Notes under the pieces: generated by a model | What the model saw: the letters and a program-made list of their open reading frames with translations, nothing else | Databases searched by the model: none | Told to the model about the DNA's origin: nothing | IMG/VR virus record: IMGVR_UViG_3300009164_000237 | Location: 1 to 30,284 of that record | Strand: one strand, 5' to 3' | Source of the DNA: a virus | Length of the DNA stretch: 30,284 nt | In this document: one piece after another, positions 15,756 through 22,514 of the stretch | Numbering within the stretch: position 1 is the stretch's first letter | How the letters are laid out: the number at the start of each line of letters is the position of its first letter | Program-made: the position numbers and the translations under genes

Positions 15756-17176
15756 GTAAACAAAACACAGACTACGGCTACGATATACAGAGAGTGTATC
15801 TAGAAATGATGCTAGGAGATCCAGTAACGTTTGTACGTTGCCAAAGTATATTTGATGCATCATTGTTTGATAGACGACTACAAAAAGCAGCCGAGTTTAT
15901 GAATACATATGTGGAAGAGCATAGCCTAATGCCCACACAGGATATTTTAAATGCAGCCACAGGCAGTGACTTGAAGATTGCAGTTGATCTTAGAGAAGAA
16001 CATTATGATTGGTTAATGAATGACTTTGAAACATTTATTAGACACAAGGGACTGGAGCGAGCTATTTTGGAAAGTGCTGACTTGCTGGAGAAGGGCGAGT
16101 ATGGTCCAGTAGAAGAAAAGATCAAACAAGCAGTACAAATTGGCCTGACACGTGACATGGGTACTGATTACTTTCTAGATCCACGTGCTAGATTGATGAG
16201 GATCAAAGACAAGAACGGACAAGTAAGCACGGGATGGAAAAGTGTGGATGACAAACTGTTTGGTGGAATGAACAGAGGCGAGCTCAATATCTTTGCTGCA
16301 GGTTCAGGTGGTGGTAAGAGTTTGTTCTTGGCCAACTTGGGCGTTAACTGGGCACTACAAGGACTTAATGTGGTTTACATTACACTGGAGTTGGCCGAAG
16401 AATTGGTCAGTATGCGTATTGACAGTATGATAACTGGCATACCCAGTAGAGAGATTTTTAAAAATATTGATGACGTTGAAATGAAAGTTCGTGTTATTGG
16501 TAAGAAGAGTGGACACTATCAAGTCAAGTACATGCCCAGTGGTAAGACAAGCAATGACATTCGAGCTTACATGAAAGAGTATGAGATCAAGATGGGACAC
16601 AAGATTGATGTACTACTTGTGGACTACTTGGACTTGTTGATGCCAATTAGCAAAAAGATTTCAGCAGAGAACTTGTTTATCAAAGACAAGTATGTGAGTG
16701 AAGAACTGCGTAATTTGGCCATGGAAAAGAAATGTGTGTTTGTCACAGCGGCACAGTTGAATCGTGGAGCAGTTGAAGAAGTTGAGTTTGATCACAGTCA
16801 TATCTCAGGTGGATTGAGTAAGATTCAGACTGCGGATAACGTGTTTGGTATCTTTACCAGCCGTGCTATGCGTGAACATGGACGCTATCAAATCCAATTA
16901 ATGAAAACACGTAGCAGTAGCGGTGTTGGAATGAAGATTGATTTGGCGTTTGATGTGGATACCCTGCGTATCTCAGACTTGGATGAAGATGATGCCACAT
17001 CAACGCAAGTGGGTTCACGTCCAGGAAGCAGTATGTTGGACAATATCCGTAATAGACAAAGCACAGTAACATCGGCGCCAGATGAAGGAGCACCCGCTCC
17101 CAAGATCACTGCGCAAATTGAAAGTACCAAGCTGAGACAGTTATTGAGTAATATTGGTCCCACAGACGACTTGTAA
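15752..17176 (+). CDS. 41: Replicative DNA helicase gp41
   Basis: A 474-aa hexameric 5'-to-3' helicase of the DnaB/gp41 family. The helical N-domain is followed by STGWKSVDDKLFGGMNRGEL and Walker A AAGSGGGKSLFL (about 181-192). IDVLLVDYLDLLMP (about 284-297) is Walker B; a DnaB motif-4-like FVTAAQLNRGA and SGGLSKIQTADNV follow. The C-terminal tail is Ser/Thr/Ala/Pro-rich and contains NIRNRQ, the same string that ends gp32, then IESTKLRQLLSNIGPTDDL. It starts on the primase stop. Confidence 0.93.
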   Translation: MSKQNTDYGYDIQRVYLEMMLGDPVTFVRCQSIFDASLFDRRLQKAAEFMNTYVEEHSLMPTQDILNAATGSDLKIAVDLREEHYDWLMNDFETFIRHKGLERAILESADLLEKGEYGPVEEKIKQAVQIGLTRDMGTDYFLDPRARLMRIKDKNGQVSTGWKSVDDKLFGGMNRGELNIFAAGSGGGKSLFLANLGVNWALQGLNVVYITLELAEELVSMRIDSMITGIPSREIFKNIDDVEMKVRVIGKKSGHYQVKYMPSGKTSNDIRAYMKEYEIKMGHKIDVLLVDYLDLLMPISKKISAENLFIKDKYVSEELRNLAMEKKCVFVTAAQLNRGAVEEVEFDHSHISGGLSKIQTADNVFGIFTSRAMREHGRYQIQLMKTRSSSGVGMKIDLAFDVDTLRISDLDEDDATSTQVGSRPGSSMLDNIRNRQSTVTSAPDEGAPAPKITAQIESTKLRQLLSNIGPTDDL

Positions 17177-17206
17177 TATATTTAACACATAGTTTTATGC
17201 TATGAT

Positions 17207-17215
17207 TAATAAATA
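17207..17215 (+). promoter_or_regulatory. Late-promoter-like AATAAATA
   Basis: TAATAAATA, one base off the TATAAATA octamer, about 27 bp before the ATG at 17242, in the gap after gp41. Plausible late promoter. Confidence 0.5.
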
Positions 17216-17241
17216 CGCATATAACTATACCCAAGGACCAA

Positions 17242-17715
17242 ATGCTAGACCAAATTACTTCTGTTACTGACCCACGCACCAGTATAATCAAAGATGACCC
17301 AGTGCGACCCAACATTGCCATTGAACATAGAATCAATGATAGAGCGGGCATATACTTGTGGACCGAAGAAGATAAAATTCTAGCGGCAGTGTGTGTTAGT
17401 TTATGTGAAGCAGTGCCGGACAGTGAAGTCAGTATGTTGTTACCACAAGAGGGTGATAAAACTGTGGCTGTTGCTTATACCATTTGGAGTTACAGCAGTG
17501 GAGCTGCTCGCAAGCTGATCTTTGCAGTGCGTGATCAATTGCCCACCTCAATCAAGAAGATGGTTACATTGAGTCCCCAAACTGAAATGGCACGTAGGTT
17601 TCATCAAAGCAACGGTGCTACTTTAATCAGAGAAAACCCAGACACTTGGAACTTTGAATACAGTTTAGAAGACTGTGTGAACCGGAACCCAGGCCCACGC
17701 TGCGAAGCAGCGTAG
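17242..17715 (+). CDS. GNAT-like protein
   Basis: A 157-aa protein with an acetyltransferase-like order: the strand KILAAVCVSLCEAV, a helix SSGAARKLIFAVRDQL, and VTLSPQTEMARRFHQSNGATLIRENPDTWNFEY, which resembles the motif-B end of GNAT enzymes (xxFHxxxGA followed by an edge strand). A classical Q/R-x-x-G-x-G/A acetyl-CoA loop is not clear, so it may be an inactive fold member. AAGGA precedes the ATG. A stop-overlapping hairpin ends it. Confidence 0.55.
   Translation: MLDQITSVTDPRTSIIKDDPVRPNIAIEHRINDRAGIYLWTEEDKILAAVCVSLCEAVPDSEVSMLLPQEGDKTVAVAYTIWSYSSGAARKLIFAVRDQLPTSIKKMVTLSPQTEMARRFHQSNGATLIRENPDTWNFEYSLEDCVNRNPGPRCEAA
17697..17713 (+). terminator. Hairpin overlapping the stop codon
   Basis: ACGCTGC / GCAGCGT 7-bp perfect stem with a GAA loop, formed by the last codons and stop of the gene at 17242; no T-run follows closely. 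It lies between convergent genes and may end transcription from either side. Confidence 0.5.
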
Positions 17716-17729
17716 CGCACAGCGAAAAT

Positions 17730-17951
17730 TTAACGGCTCAATCTCTGCGTAGTTAATTCCAACTTAGTATCTAATTCACGTATACGGTTCTTAGCACGGC
17801 TTAACTCGCGCTCTAACATTTCTAACTGTGCTTGCATACGACGGAACATACTACGTTCCTGTTCACTCATGCCCGCACTCGCGTCTAAGTTACTCAAAGG
17901 GCTGGCAGTAGCGCCAGCATCGGATATGTTGTATTGGTCTATAGGTTGCAT
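17730..17951 (-). CDS. Small coiled-coil protein
   Basis: A 73-aa protein whose last 45 residues (MSEQERSMFRRMQAQLEMLE and RELSRAKNRIRELDTKLELT) form a clear leucine heptad coiled coil rich in Arg and Glu, with a disordered N-terminus. It is the last gene of a leftward three-gene cluster under a late promoter at 18376, so a small virion or assembly scaffold role is possible. There is also GTTAAATATT upstream of its own start. Confidence 0.7.
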   Translation of the reverse strand: MQPIDQYNISDAGATASPLSNLDASAGMSEQERSMFRRMQAQLEMLERELSRAKNRIRELDTKLELTTQRLSR

Positions 17952-17959
17952 GGTAATAT

Positions 17960-18187
17960 TTAACGTAGACTAACTACTTCCAAGAGGAATTCTGGATTAG
18001 AGTGAAACAACAAGAGTTTGGTCACATCTCGATCCGCCAGTTCTATAGTGTCATCCGTTAAGCGAGTATAAGCAATACCTGTGGTCAACAAGTCGCACAA
18101 CCATATCTCACGAGCTAAAGAACCTGTTAAATGTGCTAGGGGTTTTAAACGATCATCCGGTACTAAATCTATTAGTACACGACTCAT
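17960..18187 (-). CDS. Unknown 75-aa protein
   Basis: A leftward small protein (VLIDLVPDDRLKPLAHLTGS start; later TIELADRDVTKLLLFHS) with mixed helices and strands. Its ATG lies 1 nt after the stop of the 18189-18350 gene, so translation is likely coupled. No family was recognised. Confidence 0.65.
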   Translation of the reverse strand: MSRVLIDLVPDDRLKPLAHLTGSLAREIWLCDLLTTGIAYTRLTDDTIELADRDVTKLLLFHSNPEFLLEVVSLR

Positions 18188-18188
18188 G

Positions 18189-18350
18189 TTAGGCCACCAG
18201 TTTCAAACTGGGTCGATAAGTGTGTGTCTCAATGCCGCCCCTGTCTTCAACTAGCCGTCCTCCATACATGTTTTGATACATCTCCGCACAAGACTTAACA
18301 TAAAATTCGTAAACTCTACCATTTGCCAGCGTAAGTACATACTTGGTCAT
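18189..18350 (-). CDS. Unknown 53-aa protein, first of a late cluster
   Basis: The start at 18350 is chosen over an in-frame ATG at 18374 because GGGAG lies at a proper distance before it and the 18374 start would lie in the promoter region. The protein is short and beta-rich (MTKYVLTLANGRVYEFYVKS) with Tyr-rich middle. TATAAATA lies 26 nt upstream on the same strand. Function unknown. Confidence 0.65.
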   Translation of the reverse strand: MTKYVLTLANGRVYEFYVKSCAEMYQNMYGGRLVEDRGGIETHTYRPSLKLVA

Positions 18351-18375
18351 AAGAGAACTCCCGGTTGTGGACAAG

Positions 18376-18383
18376 TATTTATA
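18376..18383 (-). promoter_or_regulatory. T4-type late promoter TATAAATA
   Basis: Exact leftward TATAAATA followed by C, 25 bp before the ATG at 18350. It should drive the three small genes down to 17730. Confidence 0.75.
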
Positions 18384-18583
18384 TTACAGATTGATTACAG
18401 CAATGGTAAAGCGGGACAATTTGGCTTTTGCTCAAGAGAATTAGACGACTCTTGAGACTATAGTGAAACTGTAAAAAACTATAGTGTCAGCATCCTTGTG
18501 TGTACAGTTGACCCCGTATAATATTTAAATGGAGTTGACCAAAAAGTATATGCTAGCTTAAAAATTTTCTGCGCAAAAAAATT
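18384..18583. other. Non-coding gap with repeats
   Basis: No convincing gene. It contains an 8-bp perfect inverted repeat CTCAAGAG / CTCTTGAG (18431-18438 and 18449-18456, 10-nt loop), two direct ACTATAGTG copies at 18457-18465 and 18478-18486 (21 bp apart), two GTTGACC copies (18507 and 18534 regions) around TATAATATTTAAATGG, and two AAAATTTT copies at 18561 and 18578. The layout suggests a regulatory or terminator region. Confidence 0.5.
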
Positions 18584-18742
18584 TTACGGGGTACTTATGT
18601 ACCTAGTGGGTTGCTGTGTGCTGTAACGCTCTAGTATGGGATCTAACTTAAATGGCACGGGTTTGCTAGTGTACTGCGCTTGAAACTCAAATTGATCTCG
18701 CCAATTGGGAGAGGGAGTGTATTGAGGTTTAGAATCATTCAT
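18584..18742 (-). CDS. Small 52-aa protein
   Basis: A 52-codon leftward gene whose ATG overlaps the upstream stop (ATGA at 18739-18742) and whose TAA lies in the AT-rich gap. The protein is Pro/Gln/Tyr-rich and unstructured at the start (MNDSKPQYTPSPNWRDQFEF). No family was recognised; support comes from the precise overlap and an uninterrupted frame in otherwise empty DNA. Confidence 0.6.
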   Translation of the reverse strand: MNDSKPQYTPSPNWRDQFEFQAQYTSKPVPFKLDPILERYSTQQPTRYISTP

Positions 18743-18951
18743 ATAGCGTGTCCTGTAGTTAAGTCTAATGACTCATCCACTTGTGTGCATTGTTCACTGA
18801 AGCGTAATAAGAACTCTGTGAGCACTGTGCCATTGGGAACCCAAAAGCGTGTACGGTTTAAATGTACTTCTAGCGTGAGATTATGGTGCTTGATGAATTC
18901 AAATATGTCTTCCAGACATGGGTTTGAGTTCAATACGTAGTAGTGGCGCAT
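18739..18951 (-). CDS. Unknown 70-aa protein after a late promoter
   Basis: A leftward protein beginning MRHYYVLNSNPCLEDIFEF with strand-helix-strand pattern and ending near LTTGHAI. TATAAATA on the same strand ends only 5 nt before the ATG, so either the mRNA is leaderless or the start is elsewhere; no other Met is available in frame. Divergent to the gene at 18993. Confidence 0.65.
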   Translation of the reverse strand: MRHYYVLNSNPCLEDIFEFIKHHNLTLEVHLNRTRFWVPNGTVLTEFLLRFSEQCTQVDESLDLTTGHAI

Positions 18952-18956
18952 GATGA

Positions 18957-18964
18957 TATTTATA
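18957..18964 (-). promoter_or_regulatory. T4-type late promoter TATAAATA
   Basis: Exact leftward octamer, only 5 bp from the ATG at 18951. A weaker rightward AGTAAATA at 18967-18974 faces the divergent gene. Confidence 0.65.
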
Positions 18965-18992
18965 GTAGTAAATACTCTATGTGAGGTAAAAT

Positions 18993-19421
18993 ATGGAAAA
19001 TACTACTGCTATACAAGGCATGCGCCTTATATTGGATGAAACTGTGCAAGCACACGGTTGGACAATACCAGATGCTGTTATGAGCTACACTGTGCGCATA
19101 CTAGCGGAAAAAGTAGATAAGATGCCATGGCAACCAGAACCCAGTTATGCAGAAGCTTACTTGAGCTTGCGTACACCCCGTCAAGCACTGGCATTGGGTA
19201 ACACTTGCTTTTTTACTCGTAGTGTGTTTCCAGAGATTATGCAACGTAGAGGCATTGGAGCAGACTACTATGTACAGTTGGGACAGGGCAGTTATGATAT
19301 GGTGCTTAAACATACAAACATACCACATATAAGAATCATGCGTGATCATTTTGAATTTTTAGCCGAAGTTGTTTATACCAGTGTGAGGTTAAACGGCGAG
19401 TTTCGTAGCATGTGGGAATGA
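18993..19421 (+). CDS. Conserved-looking unknown protein, 142 aa
   Basis: A rightward protein with a helical first half (AVMSYTVRILAEKVDKM) and GIGADYYVQLGQGSYDMVL followed by HIRIMRDHFEFLAEVVYTSVRL. The YVQLGQxSY and FEFLAEV segments recall uncharacterised proteins of marine T4-like phages. GAGG precedes the ATG. It is the last rightward gene before the leftward early region. Function unknown. Confidence 0.75.
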   Translation: MENTTAIQGMRLILDETVQAHGWTIPDAVMSYTVRILAEKVDKMPWQPEPSYAEAYLSLRTPRQALALGNTCFFTRSVFPEIMQRRGIGADYYVQLGQGSYDMVLKHTNIPHIRIMRDHFEFLAEVVYTSVRLNGEFRSMWE

Positions 19422-19630
19422 TCTAGAAAGGGGTCTGCAGGGTTAAAATTTTAGATTAGTAAAAATTTAGTAGAAGTACTTAGAGATCTGGTGGGGGGTT
19501 TTACACTATATGGGTCGTTTTTAGCGGGAGTTTTATTGGTAGAAAAAGGCTTTGCTTGTTGTTTTTTTGCAACACTATTTTGTTTATATAGCCCCCGGTG
19601 GTTATTTTAGCACCACCACATCACCTAGAG
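19422..19630. other. Non-coding gap at the strand switch
   Basis: No gene is seen on either strand. It holds T-runs and a 6-bp hairpin GGTGGT / ACCACC (19597-19617), which may end rightward transcripts where they meet the leftward early region. Confidence 0.5.
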
Positions 19631-19665
19631 TCAAAAAGAAACCTCCGACTGTCGCCAATCGGAGG
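19631..19665 (-). terminator. Rho-independent terminator
   Basis: On the minus strand: CCTCCGA / TCGGAGG 7-bp stem (19642-19665) followed by TTTCTTTTT. It ends the transcript of the 19705-20025 gene. Confidence 0.8.
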
Positions 19666-19704
19666 AAGAGGGAGTCTGAGGCGAGTTGCGTCGACTGCGT
19701 CTTT

Positions 19705-20025
19705 TTAATCTAAGCGTGAGCCTGCGTAGGCTTTCAATCCCAACTGTGTCAAGTACTCTGCGTAAGCGTAAGCACCAGCTTCCTTTACGCTTACGCTTTG
19801 CGTAGGTACCCCAGCTGGATCCCACATGCTCAAGCACTTGGGCTTGTAGTCCTTCTTAAAGCCCGCCTTGATCAGCTCCTGTGCCTGCTTGCTGTTGGTG
19901 CGGTCCACATATACCTCTACCCAACCAAAGCCACAAGCGTCACGCTCGCCTACTCGTTGGTACATGGCTTGTCCCGCTTGCTCTGCAAGTGCCTTACCGC
20001 TACGGATCTGTTCTGCTGTAATCAT
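19705..20025 (-). CDS. Unknown 106-aa early protein
   Basis: A leftward protein starting MITAEQIRSGKALAEQAGQA, then DACGFGWVEVYVDRTNSKQA, KAGFKKDYKPKCLSMWDPAG and an Ala/Tyr-rich helical end. The helix-strand-helix order suggests a compact alpha/beta domain. It has its own promoter (20054-20082), an AAGGAGC ribosome binding site and a terminator. The first residues (MITAE) match the start of the protein at 20338-20574. No family was recognised. Confidence 0.75.
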   Translation of the reverse strand: MITAEQIRSGKALAEQAGQAMYQRVGERDACGFGWVEVYVDRTNSKQAQELIKAGFKKDYKPKCLSMWDPAGVPTQSVSVKEAGAYAYAEYLTQLGLKAYAGSRLD

Positions 20026-20053
20026 TCTCTGCTCCTTAAGTGTTTAAGTGTAT

Positions 20054-20082
20054 AGTATAAGCTCAGTCCTAGCCTTTGTCAA
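20054..20082 (-). promoter_or_regulatory. Early promoter 1
   Basis: Leftward TTGACA (20077-20082), 17 bp, TATACT (20054-20059); drives the 19705-20025 gene. The upstream gene's TGA (20079-20081) lies in the -35. Confidence 0.85.
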
Positions 20083-20273
20083 GCAAAGATTTCCTTGCTT
20101 AGGATCTTGTCCTCTACTAACTGGTTACATGAGTTAAGGGTAAACATGAACACTAGGTTAGCATTGGCTTGCTCTTTAGTGGGCAACTGGGCAATGAAGC
20201 TTTGGATCTCTGCGAGACTTGGGCTAGTGAACAAATTGCTTTTGGGGATGGGGTTCTCGACTACATTGTACAT
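20079..20273 (-). CDS. Unknown 64-aa early protein
   Basis: A small leftward protein (LAEIQSFIAQLPTKEQANAN, then VFMFTLNSCNQLVEDKIL) with its own promoter at 20301. GGAGC lies before the ATG and its TGA is inside the -35 of the next promoter. Function unknown. Confidence 0.65.
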   Translation of the reverse strand: MYNVVENPIPKSNLFTSPSLAEIQSFIAQLPTKEQANANLVFMFTLNSCNQLVEDKILSKEIFA

Positions 20274-20300
20274 ATCAGCTCCTTTAGTGTTCTAGTGTAT

Positions 20301-20329
20301 AGTATAACGTCACTTGACCGTTTTGTCAA
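20301..20329 (-). promoter_or_regulatory. Early promoter 2, with duplicated -35
   Basis: Leftward TTGACA (20324-20329), 17 bp, TATACT (20301-20306). A second TTGACA at 20336-20341 sits in a 12-bp tandem copy (TTGACAAAACGG) and contains the upstream TGA. Confidence 0.85.
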
Positions 20330-20337
20330 CCGTTTTG

Positions 20338-20574
20338 TCAATAGTCTGCTTTGACTGAGCCGTTGCCGGAGTCGTATGTGAGGAACACCTTAGTTGAATC
20401 AGTGCCACCCTCTACATGAAACACCACCCAGTAGCAGAACTGTCCCGCATTGGTAATGCCCAGGAACTTTGCACTAGTGAACACGTCACCCTTGTGGCCT
20501 GCCAAGTTGATAGCACGGGTCAATGCACCCGCTGTGAACGTGGTCAAGGTCTCCAGTCGTTCTGCTGTGATCAT
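20338..20574 (-). CDS. Unknown 78-aa early protein
   Basis: Starts MITAERLETLTTFTAGALT; the second half is beta-rich (FCYWVVFHVEGGTDSTKVFL). Its ATG overlaps the stop of the upstream gene (ATGA), and it is third in the unit from 21042. The TGA lies in the upstream copy of the -35 of promoter 2. No family recognised. Confidence 0.7.
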   Translation of the reverse strand: MITAERLETLTTFTAGALTRAINLAGHKGDVFTSAKFLGITNAGQFCYWVVFHVEGGTDSTKVFLTYDSGNGSVKADY

Positions 20575-20816
20575 GCCAGCACCACTACCTTTCTCACGTC
20601 TGCTCGGTAGTCGCCTGTGTCTTCATCATAGCAGTCTTCATCATCCACCATCTTGTCCATGCGGTGGTAGTCGCTGAACTCCACAACACCTTCACTCACT
20701 TGACTCACACTTGGAGCCACTTCAGTTCTCCAGTGGTCTCCATAGTTGTAGCTGTAATGCACAACTGCATTGGGATCCATGTAACCCAACTGCTCTATAA
20801 GTTCTTGTACGGTCAT
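20571..20816 (-). CDS. Unknown 81-aa acidic early protein
   Basis: Begins MTVQELIEQLGYMDPNAVVH, a pattern common in small phage proteins, and has a very acidic stretch (MDKMVDDEDCYDEDTGDYR) before a hydrophobic end. Second in its unit, 10 nt after the upstream gene with a GGAGC site. Function unknown. Confidence 0.7.
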   Translation of the reverse strand: MTVQELIEQLGYMDPNAVVHYSYNYGDHWRTEVAPSVSQVSEGVVEFSDYHRMDKMVDDEDCYDEDTGDYRADVRKVVVLA

Positions 20817-20826
20817 TTAGTGCTCC

Positions 20827-21042
20827 TTACTTGACAATGACAAAGTCTAATGCTGACAAATTTTGCACTGCTTGTGCGATCAATTTGGGGAGATCTTCCA
20901 CAATGCAGTCCCCTGAAGTGTATACTGCATTCTTGCTGTTGACTCGTTGTGTAGTGTTGAACGCTACATAAAAGCGAGCGCAATCTCGTGCGTGTTTGTT
21001 GGGGCTACGTACTACGCGGACTTGTGCTGTGCTTGTTTGCAT
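20827..21042 (-). CDS. Unknown 71-aa early protein
   Basis: A basic N-terminus with RVVRSPNKHARDC, then strands (CARFYVAFNTTQRV) and a helical end (LPKLIAQAVQNL). First gene of a three-gene unit behind promoter 3. Function unknown. Confidence 0.7.
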   Translation of the reverse strand: MQTSTAQVRVVRSPNKHARDCARFYVAFNTTQRVNSKNAVYTSGDCIVEDLPKLIAQAVQNLSALDFVIVK

Positions 21043-21071
21043 TTGTTACTCCATTTGTTTAGTGTGTATAC

Positions 21072-21100
21072 AGTATAGCGCAGGTCCTAGCCTTTGTCAA
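21072..21100 (-). promoter_or_regulatory. Early promoter 3
   Basis: Leftward TTGACA (21095-21100), 17 bp, TATACT (21072-21077). The upstream gene's TGA (21097-21099) is inside the -35. Confidence 0.85.
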
Positions 21101-21360
21101 CCAATTTCTTTAAAATATACCACTTTGATTGTGCCCTTTGCGCGGTCTTCTACGAACACGTATTCTGCACTTTCTTCAAAGTTAGCACGGGGATCGCTAA
21201 GGACCTTTTTAGCTAGGATCTTGACACTGCGCACACTCACAGCACCCTGCCAGTCTTCGCGTGGCACGCCTTCGTTGTAGCTGTACTTGCCCTTGCATCC
21301 GCACATGCAACCGATCTTGCCCGAATATACTTTGGCTATGTTTCCGATGTTTACTGACAT
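21097..21360 (-). CDS. Unknown 87-aa early protein with Cys cluster
   Basis: Contains VYSGKIGCMCGCKGKYSYN, with three closely spaced cysteines (C-x-C-x-C) that could bind metal, followed by an alpha/beta half ending VVYFKEIG. Single-gene unit behind promoter 4. Function unknown. Confidence 0.7.
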   Translation of the reverse strand: MSVNIGNIAKVYSGKIGCMCGCKGKYSYNEGVPREDWQGAVSVRSVKILAKKVLSDPRANFEESAEYVFVEDRAKGTIKVVYFKEIG

Positions 21361-21389
21361 TGTTTGCTCCGTTTGTTTAGTGTGTTAAC

Positions 21390-21418
21390 AGTATACGTTC
21401 ACTTGTGGGTTTTGTCAA
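21390..21418 (-). promoter_or_regulatory. Early promoter 4
   Basis: Leftward TTGACA (21413-21418), 17 bp, TATACT (21390-21395). The upstream gene's TGA (21415-21417) is inside the -35. Confidence 0.85.
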
Positions 21419-21639
21419 CCAAAAGCATTGTATAACCCTACGAACCCTATGGCCAATGCCACTACATTGACTGTGAACTGAGGCAGGTTCCTTACTCGTA
21501 TGGTCCATGCTAGGAACAGCACCGTACCCAAAAACGCCGCTACAATGTTGTAGGGATAGGCACTGGGACCCATAGCGTTGAGTACGTGCATGGCAATAAT
21601 GGCCACAGCACCCGACCACTGAAGTATGCTGTTAAGCAT
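21415..21639 (-). CDS. Small membrane protein with about three TM segments
   Basis: A 74-aa protein with three hydrophobic segments (WSGAVAIIAMHVL, IVAAFLGTVLFLAW, VNVVALAIGFVGLY) joined by short turns with basic residues (RVRNLPQ). The ATG at 21639 is preferred over upstream in-frame ATGs because GAGGAATG precedes it and it overlaps the upstream stop by only 8 nt. It probably inserts in the inner membrane; the role is unknown. Confidence 0.7.
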   Translation of the reverse strand: MLNSILQWSGAVAIIAMHVLNAMGPSAYPYNIVAAFLGTVLFLAWTIRVRNLPQFTVNVVALAIGFVGLYNAFG

Positions 21640-22030
21640 CTGCACATTCCTCATAAACAGCGGCCACGTGGGCTGGGTCCAAACGAGCAAGCCCTGTGAT
21701 AAACGCGGCCCCTACATCCAAGCTCACATAGTTGTTTGTTTGCATACCTTGTTCGCTGTAGCTTACGTCGTTAGCTTCAGCTTCAGAGAAGCCAATTGTT
21801 TGCAAGTATGCACGGAGCTCCTGCAGGAACAATTTGTCTGTGTATATAAGTCCGTCTGTTTCAACGTCCCACTCGTTTGCTGAGAAGTCGTCTTGTGCAA
21901 AATACACGCACAACTCGCCAAAGTCTTGCTCGTCGTTAATGTACTGTAGGTCCAATTTGACTATGTCCACAGCCGCCGCTGTGCGGCTCCAATAGCCCAT
22001 ACCATTTGTGTGTAGTGTTGTGAAAATCAT
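21632..22030 (-). CDS. Unknown 132-aa acidic early protein
   Basis: Starts MIFTTLHTNGMGYWSRTAAA and is acidic throughout (DLQYINDEQDFGELCVYFAQ, then EWDVETDGL). A helical C-terminus ends EECADA. First of a two-gene unit with the membrane protein gene behind promoter 5. Function unknown. Confidence 0.7.
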   Translation of the reverse strand: MIFTTLHTNGMGYWSRTAAAVDIVKLDLQYINDEQDFGELCVYFAQDDFSANEWDVETDGLIYTDKLFLQELRAYLQTIGFSEAEANDVSYSEQGMQTNNYVSLDVGAAFITGLARLDPAHVAAVYEECADA

Positions 22031-22061
22031 TTACTGCTCCGTTTGTTTAGTGTAAGTGTGT

Positions 22062-22090
22062 ATTATAGCGCGGGTCTTGCCATTTGTCAA
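22062..22090 (-). promoter_or_regulatory. Early promoter 5
   Basis: Leftward TTGACA (22085-22090), 17 bp, TATAAT (22062-22067): full consensus. Confidence 0.87.
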
Positions 22091-22099
22091 GTGCTATGT

Positions 22100-22126
22100 A
22101 GAGACCCTGTTGTTAGTAGGGTCTCT
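22100..22126 (-). terminator. Hairpin after the 22134 gene
   Basis: AGAGACCCT / AGGGTCTCT, 9-bp perfect stem with a 9-nt loop. The minus-strand side lacks a T-run; the plus-strand side has TTACTTTTT. It separates the 22134-22418 gene from promoter 5. Confidence 0.6.
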
Positions 22127-22133
22127 TTACTTT

Positions 22134-22418
22134 TTATGCAATGTCTGCTATAATACGCAAATATGCAACCATATATTTTCGTTCGTAGCCGCCAGTTTGT
22201 CTGCGTGTTACACCTGTTATAGTAACTTTATTACTAATAACTTTTTGCAGTTGTTCTTGTGTTTTATATGCTTCTTGCAAATCGTTAAACAAAAAAACTA
22301 CGCTACGTCTTTTGTGTGTTTTATCACGTTTAATTGTTTTGTCCGTGTACGTTTGTGCAAAAAAACTATTGCTAATTAAACGCACTATTGCGCGGACTTG
22401 CTTTGTGTTTGCTAACAT
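22134..22418 (-). CDS. Unknown 94-aa basic early protein
   Basis: A basic protein (TIKRDKTHKRRSVVFLFND, then GVTRRQTGGYERKYMVAY) with strand-helix alternation, pI clearly high, so nucleic acid binding is possible. Single-gene unit behind promoter 6. More AT-rich than its neighbours. Function unknown. Confidence 0.7.
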   Translation of the reverse strand: MLANTKQVRAIVRLISNSFFAQTYTDKTIKRDKTHKRRSVVFLFNDLQEAYKTQEQLQKVISNKVTITGVTRRQTGGYERKYMVAYLRIIADIA

Positions 22419-22446
22419 TTTAGCTCCTTTTCCTTAGTGTGTAAAC

Positions 22447-22475
22447 AGTATAGCAGAGCTTCTCCAAAATGTCAA
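22447..22475 (-). promoter_or_regulatory. Early promoter 6
   Basis: Leftward TTGACA (22470-22475), 17 bp, TATACT (22447-22452). Confidence 0.87.
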
Positions 22476-22485
22476 GCACAAAGTA

Positions 22486-22514
22486 GAATACCCAACCGTT
22501 TTAGTTGGGTATTC
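22486..22514 (-). terminator. Strong hairpin terminator-like element
   Basis: GAATACCCAAC / GTTGGGTATTC, 11-bp perfect stem, 7-nt loop. The minus-strand tail is TACTTTG. It ends the transcript of the 22616 gene just before promoter 6. Confidence 0.7.

Noticed and set aside
15290-15763. Leftward 157-codon frame
   Set aside because: Antisense to primase gp61, whose TOPRIM motifs are clear.
18520-18561. Ten-codon rightward mini-frame after TATAATATTTAA
   Set aside because: Too short and without a ribosome binding site; the TTGACC boxes are not at a proper distance from TATAAT.
22056-22379. Rightward 107-codon hydrophobic frame
   Set aside because: Overlaps promoter 5, a hairpin and most of the leftward 22134 gene; Cys/Phe-rich shadow composition and no start site.
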